Of a stretch of 64,000 nucleotides of DNA, positions 1 to 9,296 are shown in pieces; the stretch's first letter is position 1, and every line of letters begins with the position of its first letter. The position numbers and the translations under genes were made by a program. Source of the DNA: Bradyrhizobium sp. 186 (GTDB taxonomy: Bacteria > Pseudomonadota > Alphaproteobacteria > Rhizobiales > Xanthobacteraceae). The notes under the pieces were generated by a model. That model ran no database searches and was not told where the DNA came from. It worked only from the letters and a program-made list of their open reading frames with translations. The DNA is taken from contig NZ_CP082164.1 of assembly GCF_023101685.1 (NCBI RefSeq), forward strand, positions 8,308,001 to 8,372,000, given 5' to 3'.

Positions 1-40
1 CGCCGCTGCAAGAAGAACTCCGCAACGGCGAGAGCAATTA

Positions 41-1369
41 TCAGGCCACCCGTTTGATGGCGTCGCCGAGGATCGACATCATCTCGTCGATGTGGCTCTT
101 CTCGACGATGAGGGGCGGCGACAGCGCGAAGGAGTCGCCGCTCATACGGAAGTACAGCCCGCGATTGAAGCAGTCGACCATGACGTCATAGCCACGCGCA
201 CCGACCGCGCCGTCGCGCGGCGAGAGCTCGACCGCGCCCATCAGGCCGCAATTGCGGATATCGACGACGTTGGGCAGGCCCTTCAGCGAATGCAGCGCAT
301 CGCGCCAGTAATCGGCGATCGACGCACCGCGCGTGAGCAGGCCTTCGTCCTTGTAGATATCGAGCGTCGCGATGCCGGCGGCGCAAGCCACCGGATGCGC
401 CGAATAGGTGTAGCCGTGAAACAGCTCCATCTGGTTCTCCGGGCCGACCATCAGGCCATCATGCACCTTGCGGCTCGCGAACACCGCGCCGCAGGGAACG
501 GTGCCGTTGGTGATGCCCTTGGCGGTCGTCATCAGGTCCGGCGTGACGCCGAAGAAGTCGGCGGCGAACGGCGTGCCGAGACGGCCGAAGCCGGTGATGA
601 CCTCGTCGAAGATCAGGAGGATGCCGTGCTTGTCGCAGATCTGACGCAGCCGCTGGAGATAGTTCTTCGGCGGCGGCAGCACCGCGGTCGAGCCCGGCAC
701 CGGCTCGACGATGACGGCAGCGATCGTCTCGGCGCCATGCAGAGCGACGAGGCGTTCGAGATCGTCGGCGAGCTCGGCGCCATGCTCCGGCTGATCCTTG
801 GCGAAGGCGTTGCGGCTGAGATCATGGGTGTGGCGGATGTGGTCGACGCCCGGCAGGAGGGTCGCGAACGCGCGGCGGTTGGCGACCATGCCGCCGACCG
901 AAGTGCCGCCGAAGCCGACGCCGTGATAGCCGCGCTCGCGGCCGATCAGGCGGGTGCGGGACGCTTGTCCGATCGAGCGCTGATAGGCCAGCGCGATCTT
1001 GAGCGCGGTGTCGACCGACTCGGAGCCGGAATTGGTGAAGAAGATGCGATCGAGCCCCTTCGGCGCGATCTCGGCGAGCCGCTCGGCGAAGTCGAACGCC
1101 AGCGGATGGCCCATCTGGAATGACGGGGCGAAGTCCAGCGTCATCAGCTGCCGCTCGACCGCGGCGGCGATCTGCTTGCGGCCGTGGCCGGCGTTGACGC
1201 ACCACAGGCCGGCGGAGCCGTCGATCACCTTGCGACCGTCGACCGTGGTGTAGTGCATGCCCTCGGCCGAGGAAAACAGCCGCGGCGCCTTCTTGAACTG
1301 CCGGTTGGCCGTGAACGGCATCCAGAACGAATCGGTCTTGATGGTGTTCGGAATCTGATGAAGGGTCAC
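41..1369 (-). CDS. Class III omega-amino acid:pyruvate aminotransferase
   Basis: PLP-dependent fold-type I class III aminotransferase of about 442 residues, the normal family length. It is expected to move an amino group from beta-alanine or another omega-amine to pyruvate in the cytoplasm. Visible family motifs are the DGSAGLWCVNAGHG stretch near the N terminus, TNSGSESVDTALK, the PLP-site segment IFDEVITGFGR and a TTAKGITNG lysine motif. I chose the GTG start at 1367-1369 because AAGGAG lies just upstream; the frame stays open further upstream but that part does not look like the family. The gene is divergent from a cupin-type XRE regulator, a pairing typical of amine catabolism. The exact substrate cannot be read from sequence. 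Confidence 0.9.
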   Translation of the reverse strand: MTLHQIPNTIKTDSFWMPFTANRQFKKAPRLFSSAEGMHYTTVDGRKVIDGSAGLWCVNAGHGRKQIAAAVERQLMTLDFAPSFQMGHPLAFDFAERLAEIAPKGLDRIFFTNSGSESVDTALKIALAYQRSIGQASRTRLIGRERGYHGVGFGGTSVGGMVANRRAFATLLPGVDHIRHTHDLSRNAFAKDQPEHGAELADDLERLVALHGAETIAAVIVEPVPGSTAVLPPPKNYLQRLRQICDKHGILLIFDEVITGFGRLGTPFAADFFGVTPDLMTTAKGITNGTVPCGAVFASRKVHDGLMVGPENQMELFHGYTYSAHPVACAAGIATLDIYKDEGLLTRGASIADYWRDALHSLKGLPNVVDIRNCGLMGAVELSPRDGAVGARGYDVMVDCFNRGLYFRMSGDSFALSPPLIVEKSHIDEMMSILGDAIKRVA

Positions 1370-1439
1370 GGGCCACGCTCCTTTGCTGACCTGACAGCAG
1401 AGCCACGGCTTCAGAAGGGCAACAAGTCCTTTTCTGTGT

Positions 1440-1474
1440 ACCGGCAAGCCATTGATTTGATTGGGGCTGCCGGT
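1440..1474. promoter_or_regulatory. Possible operator, inverted repeat between divergent genes
   Basis: ACCGGCA at 1440-1446 and its reverse complement TGCCGGT at 1468-1474 form a spaced inverted repeat in the 148 bp between the aminotransferase and the XRE regulator. The position fits an operator for the regulator, but this is inference from symmetry alone. Confidence 0.3.
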
Positions 1475-1517
1475 CCATAATTGCGCGATCCGCAACACCT
1501 GCAACAGGGACTTGGGC

Positions 1518-2066
1518 ATGAGCGTCGACATCGGTGGACGGCTGCGATTCATCCGGACGCGCCAGAAGCTGTCGCAGCGGGAGCTCGCCAAGCGCGCCGG
1601 CGTCACCAATTCGACGATCTCGCTGATCGAATCCAACCAGATGAACCCCAGCGTCGGCGCGCTCAAGCGCATCCTCGACGGCATCCCGATGGGCCTCGCC
1701 GAGTTCTTCGCGCTGGAGCCGGAGACGCGGCGCAAGATCTTCTACCGCGCCGAAGAGCTGACCGAGGTCGGCAAGAAGCCGATCTCCTACCGCCAGGTCG
1801 GCGACAATCTGTTCGGACGCAGCCTTCAGATCCTGAAGGAGCGGTACGAGCCCGGCAGCGACACCGGACGCGTCCCCCTGGTCCACGACGGCGAGGAAGG
1901 CGGCGTCGTCATCTCCGGCAAGCTCGAGGTCACCGTCGACGACGAGCGACGCATCCTCAATCCTGGCGACGCCTATTATTTCGAAAGCCGCCGGCCGCAT
2001 CGCTTCCGCTGCGTCGGCGGCAAGCCGTGCGAGGTGATCTCGGCCTGCACGCCGCCGACGTTTTGA
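1518..2066 (+). CDS. XRE-family regulator with C-terminal cupin (PuuR-like)
   Basis: A 182-residue cytoplasmic transcription regulator. Residues about 8-62 form an HTH_3 domain (QRELAKRAGVTNSTIS recognition region), and the C-terminal third is a small cupin (GGVVISGKLEVTVD, then NPGDAYYF and the RPHRF histidine). This architecture is that of PuuR and relatives, which control polyamine or amino-acid catabolic genes. The ATG at 1518 is preceded by an AGGGA-type ribosome site and begins exactly at the family's MSVDIGGRLR start. The upstream in-frame codons are not family-like. It probably controls the divergent aminotransferase. Confidence 0.88.
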   Translation: MSVDIGGRLRFIRTRQKLSQRELAKRAGVTNSTISLIESNQMNPSVGALKRILDGIPMGLAEFFALEPETRRKIFYRAEELTEVGKKPISYRQVGDNLFGRSLQILKERYEPGSDTGRVPLVHDGEEGGVVISGKLEVTVDDERRILNPGDAYYFESRRPHRFRCVGGKPCEVISACTPPTF

Positions 2067-2150
2067 GGCACCGCACACAATAGAAACAAAGCGGCCTGAC
2101 AACCTATGATGGACGCGCTCCTCGAAAATGCTTAGGATCGCACCAAATCG

Positions 2151-3020
2151 ATGGGGCTAGCTCCAAGCGTAATGTCGAAGATCAGAGAGCACTTCACCAC
2201 GCACGATAGCATGACCCAACCGGGCCCGTTCGGAAGCCTCTACGAGCGCCTGCCTGTCGATGTGTCTTTGCTGCGCGATATCGTATCGCGGCTCATCGTA
2301 CATGTGTCATGCGCAGACCAGTACGGAATTCCGGCCGGCATGTCTCGCCCTCGCGAGACGCAATCGATTTCCGCCCGATTGCAACTCATCCAGAGGTCCT
2401 TCGACGGGCCGCTCGAGGCCCTTCGCCCTCCGCACAAACGAACATTCGGTACATGCCGTGACTACTCGCTGTTACTGTGCAGCATTCTGAGACATCGCGC
2501 GATTCCTGCGCGCGTCAGGTGCGGGTTTGCGACTTACTTCAGCTCAACGCCCTTTCAGGATCACTGGGTTTGCGAGTACTGGTCAACGACAGGGCAGCGT
2601 TGGCGTCGTGTTGACGCACAGATCGATGAGATGCAGCAAAGGGACCTCGGCATCGCATTCGACCTGACTGACCTGCCGAATGATGCCTATCTGACGGCGG
2701 CTCAGGCCTGGAAACTGGTGAGGAGCGGCGGCGCCGATCCGGATGATTTCGGACACGGCGATGCCCGAGGCCTTTGGTTCATGAATGTAAATCTCCATCG
2801 CGATCTCCTGGCCCTCGCAAACCGGCACGTGTCGGTCTGGGATACGTGGCGTAGCGCGACAACAGGAAGCAAACGTCTGGACGACGCCGACATGGCCCTT
2901 GGCGATCAGATCGCCATGTCGGTCGAGAGGGCTGAACAATCCGAAGATGGCTTTTCAAGGCTGGGGGAGTCGATACCGCTTACCAAAAACCCGCCATGGA
3001 TTGATGCGCTCAGCTCCTAG
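2151..3020 (+). CDS. Transglutaminase-like cysteine peptidase-fold protein
   Basis: About 289 residues with a transglutaminase-core signature. Cys102 lies in GTCRDYSLLLCSILR, His138 in FQDHWVCEYW and Asp155 in WRRVDAQIDE, giving a complete Cys-His-Asp triad in the correct order and spacing. No signal peptide is evident, so a cytoplasmic location is likely. A start at Met8 (2172) is equally possible. It stands alone between an XRE regulator and the convergent aldehyde oxidoreductase operon. Bacterial members of this fold act as proteases or amidases as often as true transglutaminases, so the reaction is not assigned. Confidence 0.75.
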   Translation: MGLAPSVMSKIREHFTTHDSMTQPGPFGSLYERLPVDVSLLRDIVSRLIVHVSCADQYGIPAGMSRPRETQSISARLQLIQRSFDGPLEALRPPHKRTFGTCRDYSLLLCSILRHRAIPARVRCGFATYFSSTPFQDHWVCEYWSTTGQRWRRVDAQIDEMQQRDLGIAFDLTDLPNDAYLTAAQAWKLVRSGGADPDDFGHGDARGLWFMNVNLHRDLLALANRHVSVWDTWRSATTGSKRLDDADMALGDQIAMSVERAEQSEDGFSRLGESIPLTKNPPWIDALSS

Positions 3021-3121
3021 TTATTTCTGGTCTGGACATCCCGGCCCCGATCAGCGGCCCCGAGCCCTGCGACATACTCATCGCTTTGGCGGGACGACAG
3101 AGCGTCGTCCCGCCCGCTGCC

Positions 3122-5383
3122 TCAAAGCTGTGTCAACAACTCCTCGATCCGGATCGGAAAGCGGCGGACGCGTACGCCGGTTGCGTGCCAGACGGCGTTG
3201 GCCACCGCGCCGGCGCTGCCGGTAATGCCGATCTCGCCGACGCCCTTGATGCCGAGCGCATTCAGATGCGGATCGTGCTCCTCGACCGTGATCACGTCGA
3301 GCGGCGGCACGTCGGCATTCACCGGGATGTGGTACTCGCCGAGATTGGCATTCATGATCCGGCCGCTGCGCCGGTCGGTGATGGCCTCCTCGTGTAGCGC
3401 GAAGGACACGCCCCAGATCATGCCGCCGAACAGCTGGCTCTTGACCAGATGCGGATTGACGATGCGCCCGGCCGCGAAGGCGCCGACCATACGCGTGACG
3501 CGGATCTGGCCGAGCTCGGGATCGACCTTCACCTCCGCGAACACCGCGCCGTGGGCATGCATCGCGTATTCTTCCATCGCCGCAGGGTTCGGCGCGCCCG
3601 TGCCGCGGGCTTCGACCTCGGCGAGGCCCGCGCGCGCGAGAATCTCGGCGTAGCTCTCGCCGCGGCTCTCATCGTCGCGCCGGAACAGCTTTCCGTCGCG
3701 TGCGGTGACGCCGGCATTGCCGGCGCCGAACAGTGGCGAGCGCTCGTCACCTGTGGCGAGATCGGCGAGCTTGGCGATGACGGCCGCGCCGGCGCTGTGG
3801 ATCGCCGCACCGGCGGTCGCGGTGTGCGCCGAGCCGCCGGCGATGCCGGCATCGGGCAGATCGGATGTGCCGGCCTTGAACGCGACGCGGTCGATAGCGA
3901 GCCCGAGGCCGTCGGCCGCGATCTGCGCCAGCGCCGTCCAGGCGCCCTGCCCCATGTCATGCGCGCCGATCTCCATGACGCCGGAGCCGTCGCGGCGGAT
4001 CGCCGCCCGCGCTTCGGCCTGGAACATCAGCGCCGGGAAGGTCGCAGTGCCCATGCCCCAGCCGACCAGAAGCCCGGCATCGTCGCGCGTCTGCCGCGGC
4101 GGCAACGGCCGCTTCGCCCAGCCGAAGCGCGCCGAACCCTGCTCATAGCAGGCGCGCAGCGCCTTCGAGGAAAACGGTTTTCCCGTGATCGGCTCGACCT
4201 CGGCGTAGTTCTTCAGGCGGAAGGCGAGCGGGTCGATGCCGCAGGCCCAGGCCATCTCGTCGATCGCGCTCTCAAGCGCAATCGAGCCCGTCGCCTCGCC
4301 CGGCGCGCGCATGAACAGCGGCGTGCCGGTGTTGACGCGCACCGCATCGTGCGAGGTGCGGATCGCAGGTGCGGCATAGAGCGTGTGCGAGGCATCGGCC
4401 GCGGGCTCGTAGAAGTCGTCGAACGTGCTCGACACGGTTCTCGCATGGTGATCGAGCGCGGTCAGGCACCCTTCACCGTCGGTGCCGATGCGCAGCCGCT
4501 GGCGCGTCGGTGCGCGATGGCCGACCGGGCCATACATCTGCTCACGGCGCAGCACGAGCTTGACCGGCTTGCCGACGAGCTTTGCGGCCATGACGCCGAG
4601 CACTTGCGGGCCGGCCATCAGTCCCTTGGAGCCGAAGCCGCCGCCGAGGAACGGGCTGCGGATATGGATCTTATCCGGCGCAATGCCGAACAATTCGGCG
4701 ATGCGCGCAAGCGACAACATCAGGCCCTGGGTCGGCATGTCGACCGAGAGATTGTCGCCGTCCCACACCGCGACAATCGCGTGCGGCTCCATCGCATTGT
4801 GATATTGTGGCGGCGTCTCATAGGTCGCCTCGATCCGCTTCTCGGCCGAGGCAAGGCCGGCCTCGATATCGCCGCGGTGATTTTCCGTCGGATTGCCGAC
4901 GCCGACGACGGGCGGCACGAAACTCTCGCCGGCATCGAGCCCGACACGCGCGGGCAGCGTCTCATAGCGTGGCGCCAGCAGCACCGCGCCTTCCGTCGCC
5001 GCCTCCAGCGTTTCGGCGATAACGACGGCGATGGGCTGGTTGGCGTAGCGGACCTCGTCGCTCTGCAACACCTCCATCCGGAATACGAATGGATTGGTCT
5101 TGATCTCGGGATCGATTGCGAGCGGCGGCTTGTGGCTCGTGGTCATGACATCGACGACGCCGGGATGGCGCTTGGCCGCGGCGACATCGAGCGAAGCCAC
5201 GCGACCGCGCGCGATGCTGGCCACAGCCATCACCGCAAACAGCATGCCGGGCGGATGGTTATCGGCGGCGTAGGTCGCCTGTCCCCTGACCTTGAGAACG
5301 CCGTCGCGGCGGGTCAGCGGCTGGCCGATGTTCGAGCCGTGCCGCAAATGGGCGGGAGCGCTGGTGAGATTAAGCTCAGGCAT
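3122..5383 (-). CDS. paoC: Molybdopterin-binding subunit, aldehyde oxidoreductase (PaoC-like)
   Basis: The 753-residue large subunit of a xanthine-oxidase-family hydroxylase. It binds the molybdopterin cytosine dinucleotide cofactor and holds the active site. Visible features include the N-terminal entry GQPLTRRDGVLKVRGQATYAAD, the PFLGGGFGSKG loop, FMRAPGEATG with the active-site arginine, and GVGEIGITGSAGAVANAV with the catalytic glutamate near the C terminus. The start at 5383 is chosen because it overlaps the end of the upstream FAD subunit by 8 bp, as in a translationally coupled operon. Together with the two smaller subunits it resembles E. coli PaoABC (YagTSR), which oxidises aromatic and other aldehydes. 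The substrate here is unknown. Confidence 0.88.
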   Translation of the reverse strand: MPELNLTSAPAHLRHGSNIGQPLTRRDGVLKVRGQATYAADNHPPGMLFAVMAVASIARGRVASLDVAAAKRHPGVVDVMTTSHKPPLAIDPEIKTNPFVFRMEVLQSDEVRYANQPIAVVIAETLEAATEGAVLLAPRYETLPARVGLDAGESFVPPVVGVGNPTENHRGDIEAGLASAEKRIEATYETPPQYHNAMEPHAIVAVWDGDNLSVDMPTQGLMLSLARIAELFGIAPDKIHIRSPFLGGGFGSKGLMAGPQVLGVMAAKLVGKPVKLVLRREQMYGPVGHRAPTRQRLRIGTDGEGCLTALDHHARTVSSTFDDFYEPAADASHTLYAAPAIRTSHDAVRVNTGTPLFMRAPGEATGSIALESAIDEMAWACGIDPLAFRLKNYAEVEPITGKPFSSKALRACYEQGSARFGWAKRPLPPRQTRDDAGLLVGWGMGTATFPALMFQAEARAAIRRDGSGVMEIGAHDMGQGAWTALAQIAADGLGLAIDRVAFKAGTSDLPDAGIAGGSAHTATAGAAIHSAGAAVIAKLADLATGDERSPLFGAGNAGVTARDGKLFRRDDESRGESYAEILARAGLAEVEARGTGAPNPAAMEEYAMHAHGAVFAEVKVDPELGQIRVTRMVGAFAAGRIVNPHLVKSQLFGGMIWGVSFALHEEAITDRRSGRIMNANLGEYHIPVNADVPPLDVITVEEHDPHLNALGIKGVGEIGITGSAGAVANAVWHATGVRVRRFPIRIEELLTQL

Positions 5384-6431
5384 GGATGGCTCCGGAAGTC
5401 GAGGCAAAGGGAGAGGCCGGCAACGCCGGCATGCGCGCGGGCGTACCGGCGGCGGCAAGTGTCAGCGCGCGCACGATGATGCGGCGCGCGAGCTCGATCT
5501 TGAAGGCGTTATCGCCGGACGGCTTTGCGTCCGTGAGCGCGCGCCAGGCGGCTTCCTGGAAGGCGTCCGCTGTAGCCGCGACGCCCTTGAGCACATCTTC
5601 CGCGGCGCGGGGGCGCCAAGGCTTTGAGGCGACGCCGCCGAGCGCAAGCCGCGCCTGCTTGATCTTGCCGTTCTCGATCTGCAAAGCGGCCGCAGCTGAG
5701 ACGACGGCAAAGGCATAAGACGTGCGTTCGCGAACCTTGAGGTAGCGCGCGTGCGCGGCAAAGCCGCGTGCCGCAGGCGGCAGGCGTAGCGCGACGATGA
5801 GGTCACCGGGCTCGAGTGCGGAGTCGCGTTCGGGTGTATTGCCTGGCAGTCGATGCAGCTCATTGAGCGCGACTTCGCGTCGGCCACCTTTGCCCTCGAT
5901 TTCGACGACCGCATCCAGCGCGACCAGAGGCACGCAGAAGTCGGAGGGATGCGTGGCAATGCAGCTTTCGCTCCAGCCGAGCACGGCATGGGTCCGGTTC
6001 TCACCATCGCGGGCGTCGCAGCCGCTGCCAGCTTCGCGCTTGTTGCAGTGACTGGCCGTATCATAGAAGTACGCGCAACGCGTCCGTTGCAAAAGGTTGC
6101 CGCCAACGGTCGCGGCGTTGCGAAGTTGCGCGGACGCGCCGGAGAGCAGCGCTTCCGCCACGGCGGGATAGGAGCTTGCGAATCCGACATCATGCGCCAG
6201 ATCGGCGTTGCTCACGAGCGCGCCGATGCGCAACGCCCCGTCGGCGAGGTGCTCGATCCGGTCGAGCCCTTCGAGATGCGTGACGTCGACCAGGCGATCC
6301 GGACGGCTGACGCCGCCCTTCATCAGATCGAGCAGATTGGTGCCGGCAGCGAGATAGGTAGCGCCCGGCTGGGCAGCGGCGGCAACAGCCTCGGCGACCG
6401 TGGCGGGCCTGACATAATCGAACTGCTTCAT
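5376..6431 (-). CDS. paoB: FAD-binding subunit with extra 4Fe-4S site (PaoB-like)
   Basis: A 351-residue CO-dehydrogenase-flavoprotein-type subunit. The FAD motif AAGTNLLDLMKGG (about 28-40) and ATVGGNLLQRTRC (about 107-119) are intact. It carries the cysteine insertion characteristic of PaoB/YagS rather than of ordinary xanthine dehydrogenase: Cys119, Cys129, Cys138 and Cys157, which in PaoB ligate a 4Fe-4S cluster. The start at 6431 overlaps the stop of the iron-sulfur subunit in an ATGA arrangement. It relays electrons from the 2Fe-2S subunit and molybdenum subunit of the same operon. Confidence 0.9.
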   Translation of the reverse strand: MKQFDYVRPATVAEAVAAAAQPGATYLAAGTNLLDLMKGGVSRPDRLVDVTHLEGLDRIEHLADGALRIGALVSNADLAHDVGFASSYPAVAEALLSGASAQLRNAATVGGNLLQRTRCAYFYDTASHCNKREAGSGCDARDGENRTHAVLGWSESCIATHPSDFCVPLVALDAVVEIEGKGGRREVALNELHRLPGNTPERDSALEPGDLIVALRLPPAARGFAAHARYLKVRERTSYAFAVVSAAAALQIENGKIKQARLALGGVASKPWRPRAAEDVLKGVAATADAFQEAAWRALTDAKPSGDNAFKIELARRIIVRALTLAAAGTPARMPALPASPFASTSGAIHA

Positions 6432-6925
6432 GCGGAGCGCCTCTGGTTGGCTTCGTCTGCACCGGCCTGCGCCTCGAGCACGGCATCGACGATGCCGGCA
6501 TAGGCGCCGCAGCGGCAGAGATTGCCGCTCATGCATTCGCGGATACGTTCGGGATCGTCGCCGGCCTGGCCTTCGCTCATCATGCCGATCGCGCTCATGA
6601 TCTGGCCGGGCGTGCAGAAGCCGCACTGAAAGCCGTCATGGGCGATAAAGGCAGCCTGCACGGGGTGAAGCTGGTCGCCCCGCGCGACACCTTCGACGGT
6701 GAGGATGTCGGCGCCGTCATGGCTGATCGCGAGCGCGAGGCAGGAATTGATGCGCTTGCCGTCGACGAGAATGGTGCACGCGCCGCATTGTCCGCGGTCG
6801 CATCCCTTCTTGGTTCCGGTCAGATGGAGGCGCTCACGCAAGAGATCGAGCAACGTGATGCGCGGATCGTCGAGGACGAATTCGCGCCGCGCACCGTTCA
6901 CGGTGAGGCTGATGGAGTGGTTCAT
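6428..6925 (-). CDS. paoA: 2Fe-2S subunit of aldehyde oxidoreductase (PaoA-like)
   Basis: A 165-residue subunit with the two 2Fe-2S domains of xanthine-oxidase-family enzymes. The plant-ferredoxin-type cluster uses Cys42, Cys47, Cys50 and Cys62; the second uses Cys101, Cys104, Cys137 and Cys139 (CGFCTPG and NLCRCG). E. coli PaoA begins with a long Tat signal that exports the heterotrimer. None is present here, since the protein starts directly at the ferredoxin domain, so a cytoplasmic enzyme is inferred. It is the first gene of the operon, followed by the FAD and molybdenum subunits with 4-8 bp overlaps. Confidence 0.9.
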   Translation of the reverse strand: MNHSISLTVNGARREFVLDDPRITLLDLLRERLHLTGTKKGCDRGQCGACTILVDGKRINSCLALAISHDGADILTVEGVARGDQLHPVQAAFIAHDGFQCGFCTPGQIMSAIGMMSEGQAGDDPERIRECMSGNLCRCGAYAGIVDAVLEAQAGADEANQRRSA

Positions 6926-7166
6926 ACAAGGCTCCGATCAGATATGGACATGGATGATCGCGCGGCGCGCCACCGCCGTGGCCGCCGTCGATTCTGCGCC
7001 ACCCGGATATGCTCCGGGCCAACGTCTCAAGGAAGATACGGAGGTACCCTCCGCTTAACAAGGGCTGGTGGAAAAAATCTGGAATTCGTCAAAAGCCCGT
7101 GCGCAGACAAAGCGATGCAGCCCTGCAAGGGTTCAATCTAACCAATTCGTGATCTACATTGTCGGC

Positions 7167-7808
7167 ATGGACGATCACGCCGACCAGGTCCGGAAGCCTC
7201 GCGCCGATGCCGTGCGCAATCGCGAACGCGTGCTCGAGGCGGCCAAGGCCGTATTCAACGCGGGAGGTCCGGAGGCGAGCCTCGAGGCCGTCGCCAAGCG
7301 CGCCGGCGTCGGCATCGGCACGCTCTACCGGCATTTCCCGACGCGCGAGGACCTGTTCGAGGCGGTGTACCGGCGCGAGGTCGAGCAGCTCAGCGAGCTC
7401 GCCGAGCAATTAAAGAGCGCAAAGGATCCGGTCGATGCGCTGCGGCGCTGGCTGGGCTCCGCTGTCGAATTCGTTGCCACGAAAAAGGGCATGTCGGCCG
7501 CGCTGGCGCTGACGTTCCAGAGCTCGTCGGAACTCGCCGCCTTCTCGATGGACCGGCTGACCAAGGCGATCGGCTCGCTGCTCGATCGCGCCGTCGCGGC
7601 CGGCGAGATGCGCGCCGATATCAGCCCGGAAGACCTGCTCAGGGCCCTGGTCGGCATGTGCTACATGCACGACCAGCCCGGCTGGCAATCCTCGGTGTTG
7701 CGGATGCTCGACGTGTTCGTCGACGGGCTGCGCGTGCAGCCCAAAGCCAAATCGCGCCCAAAGCGCGCCGCCAAGCCGACAAGGCCGGTCGCGAAGCGGA
7801 AGCTATAG
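7167..7808 (+). CDS. TetR/AcrR-family regulator
   Basis: A 213-residue TetR-type repressor. The N-terminal helix-turn-helix covers about residues 14-60 (RERVLEAAKAVFN, then EAVAKRAGVGIGTLYRHF), and the rest is a helical ligand domain of normal length. The basic Lys/Arg/Pro-rich tail (about 190-213) is a feature often seen in Bradyrhizobium proteins. I chose the ATG at 7167 because the HTH then begins at the usual distance from the start. It is divergent from the paoABC-like operon, with about 240 bp between them, so control of that operon is the simplest guess. Confidence 0.85.
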   Translation: MDDHADQVRKPRADAVRNRERVLEAAKAVFNAGGPEASLEAVAKRAGVGIGTLYRHFPTREDLFEAVYRREVEQLSELAEQLKSAKDPVDALRRWLGSAVEFVATKKGMSAALALTFQSSSELAAFSMDRLTKAIGSLLDRAVAAGEMRADISPEDLLRALVGMCYMHDQPGWQSSVLRMLDVFVDGLRVQPKAKSRPKRAAKPTRPVAKRKL

Positions 7809-7810
7809 CT

Positions 7811-8701
7811 TCATCCAGTCAGGATCGGCTTCAGCGCCTCTCGCTGGAGGACGATGAAGTCGAAAAACGCGGCGATCCGCGGCACCCGCCTGAGATCGGG
7901 ATGCGTGAGGATACGCCAGCTCCGGGTCAATTCGGCGATCGGACCGAGCACGCGAACGAGATCGGATTCGGCCTCGCCGAGCGCGATAGGAAGCGGCCCG
8001 ATCCCGACACCGGACCTCACGGCTGAAACCAGGCCGAGCACGCTGTTGATCCGGGCGGCCATCTTCGCATCCGGCGCGACCTCTTTGAGCCATTTGACGG
8101 CCCGGTGATTGGCAAGGGATTCATCGAGCCCCACCAGCAGATGATGCGAGAGATCCTCGACGCGCTCCGGCCTGCCGTGCCGTTCGAGATAGCCGCGGCT
8201 GGCGTAGACGGCCCAGATCGACTCGGCGATCTTGCGTCCGACCAGCTCGTCGTCGGTGTCGCCGGACCGGAAGGCAACATCGACCTCCCCTTTCGACAGA
8301 TCGAGGTAGCGGTCGCTCATCACGAATTCGACGCGGAGCGAAGCATGCATCGCGTGAAAGCTATCGATCAGGCCGGACTGAATGAGCCGGGCGACGATCG
8401 GCTCCGGACAAGTGACGCGGATCGCGCCCTTCAGATCCTGCTCGACCTCGGTCGTACGCCGCATGAAGTCGGCGACGGTGGCTTCGATGCGCTCGGCATA
8501 GGGCAGCATCGCGTGGCCGAACTCGGTGAGCTGGTAGCCTGAGGGCAGCCGCATCACCAGCGCACGGCCCAACCCGCGCTCCAGCTTCTCGAGCCGTCGG
8601 TGTACGGTCGACTGGCTGATACCGAGCGCCTTGCCCGCGGCAATCGTGCTGCCGTGATGCGCGACCGCCAGGAAATATTTGAGGTCGTTCCAATCGAACA
8701 T
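7811..8701 (-). CDS. LysR-family regulator
   Basis: A 296-residue LysR-type transcription regulator. The N-terminal winged HTH (about 1-60) contains FLAVAHHGSTIAAGKALGIS and HRRLEKLERGLG. The remaining residues form the periplasmic-binding-protein-like effector domain. The start at 8701 gives the family-typical beginning (MFDWNDLKYFLAV). Its stop is only 2 bp from the convergent TetR stop. The next gene upstream is a divergent exported cupin, a plausible target. Confidence 0.88.
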   Translation of the reverse strand: MFDWNDLKYFLAVAHHGSTIAAGKALGISQSTVHRRLEKLERGLGRALVMRLPSGYQLTEFGHAMLPYAERIEATVADFMRRTTEVEQDLKGAIRVTCPEPIVARLIQSGLIDSFHAMHASLRVEFVMSDRYLDLSKGEVDVAFRSGDTDDELVGRKIAESIWAVYASRGYLERHGRPERVEDLSHHLLVGLDESLANHRAVKWLKEVAPDAKMAARINSVLGLVSAVRSGVGIGPLPIALGEAESDLVRVLGPIAELTRSWRILTHPDLRRVPRIAAFFDFIVLQREALKPILTG

Positions 8702-8811
8702 GCAGGGACTATGCACTTCTGCGGCCCCCTCCCGCAATGTTGCGGCTCCCGAGCGTCAGCGGCGTCCCCTAGCTTGGGGCGCAACACGATTTCATGCGAT
8801 GGAGACTTCAG

Positions 8812-9228
8812 ATGCGCGCTCAACACGTCCTCAGCGCTGCCCTCGTCCTGGGTCTTTCGGCCGCAGCAGCAGCGCAAGATCATGGCGCGCACGACATCAC
8901 CAAGCCAAATCTCGTGCTTCAGCAAATGGTTGAGGGGCTGCCGAAGGACGAAAAGCAGTCGGTGCGGGTGATGACCGCGTCGTTCAAGCGGGGCGACAAG
9001 ACCGTCTATCACACCCACCGTTTTCCGGTGACCGTCTACGTGCTCGAAGGCGCCTTTACGCTAGAGCTCGACGGCAAACCGCCGCTGACGGTCAAGGCGG
9101 GCGAAGCGCTGGTAGAGCCGCCCAACGTGGCTATGACCGGCTACAACCGGACCGATGCCGAGACCAAGGTCGTCATCTTCTATGTCAGCGCGGTCGATAC
9201 GCCGTTTCTTGACCTGCTGTCGCATTAG
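8812..9228 (+). CDS. Exported small cupin-domain protein
   Basis: 138 residues. Residues 1-21 form a Sec signal peptide (hydrophobic LSAALVLGLSAAAAAQ). The body is a single cupin with a conserved HTH metal site (TVYHTHRFPVTVYVLEGAFTLEL) followed by the second strand motif KAGEALVEPPN. A metal-binding beta-barrel in the periplasm is expected; the reaction is unknown. The start at 8812 is preceded by GGAGAC. It is divergent from the LysR regulator. Confidence 0.75.
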   Translation: MRAQHVLSAALVLGLSAAAAAQDHGAHDITKPNLVLQQMVEGLPKDEKQSVRVMTASFKRGDKTVYHTHRFPVTVYVLEGAFTLELDGKPPLTVKAGEALVEPPNVAMTGYNRTDAETKVVIFYVSAVDTPFLDLLSH

Positions 9229-9296
9229 GCGATTTGCCAGAGCGACCGCATGGCGATAATCTCGCAAGGCCGGAATGAGCCAGGCGGAGCCTTGCC

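Noticed and set aside
92..1123. 343-codon plus-strand frame opposite the aminotransferase
   Set aside because: An antisense shadow of a clear class III aminotransferase. Arg/Ala-rich composition is typical of GC-driven open frames.
3449..5479. 676-codon frame opposite the PaoC-like gene
   Set aside because: It lies wholly antisense to a strongly recognisable molybdenum subunit and has no domain pattern.
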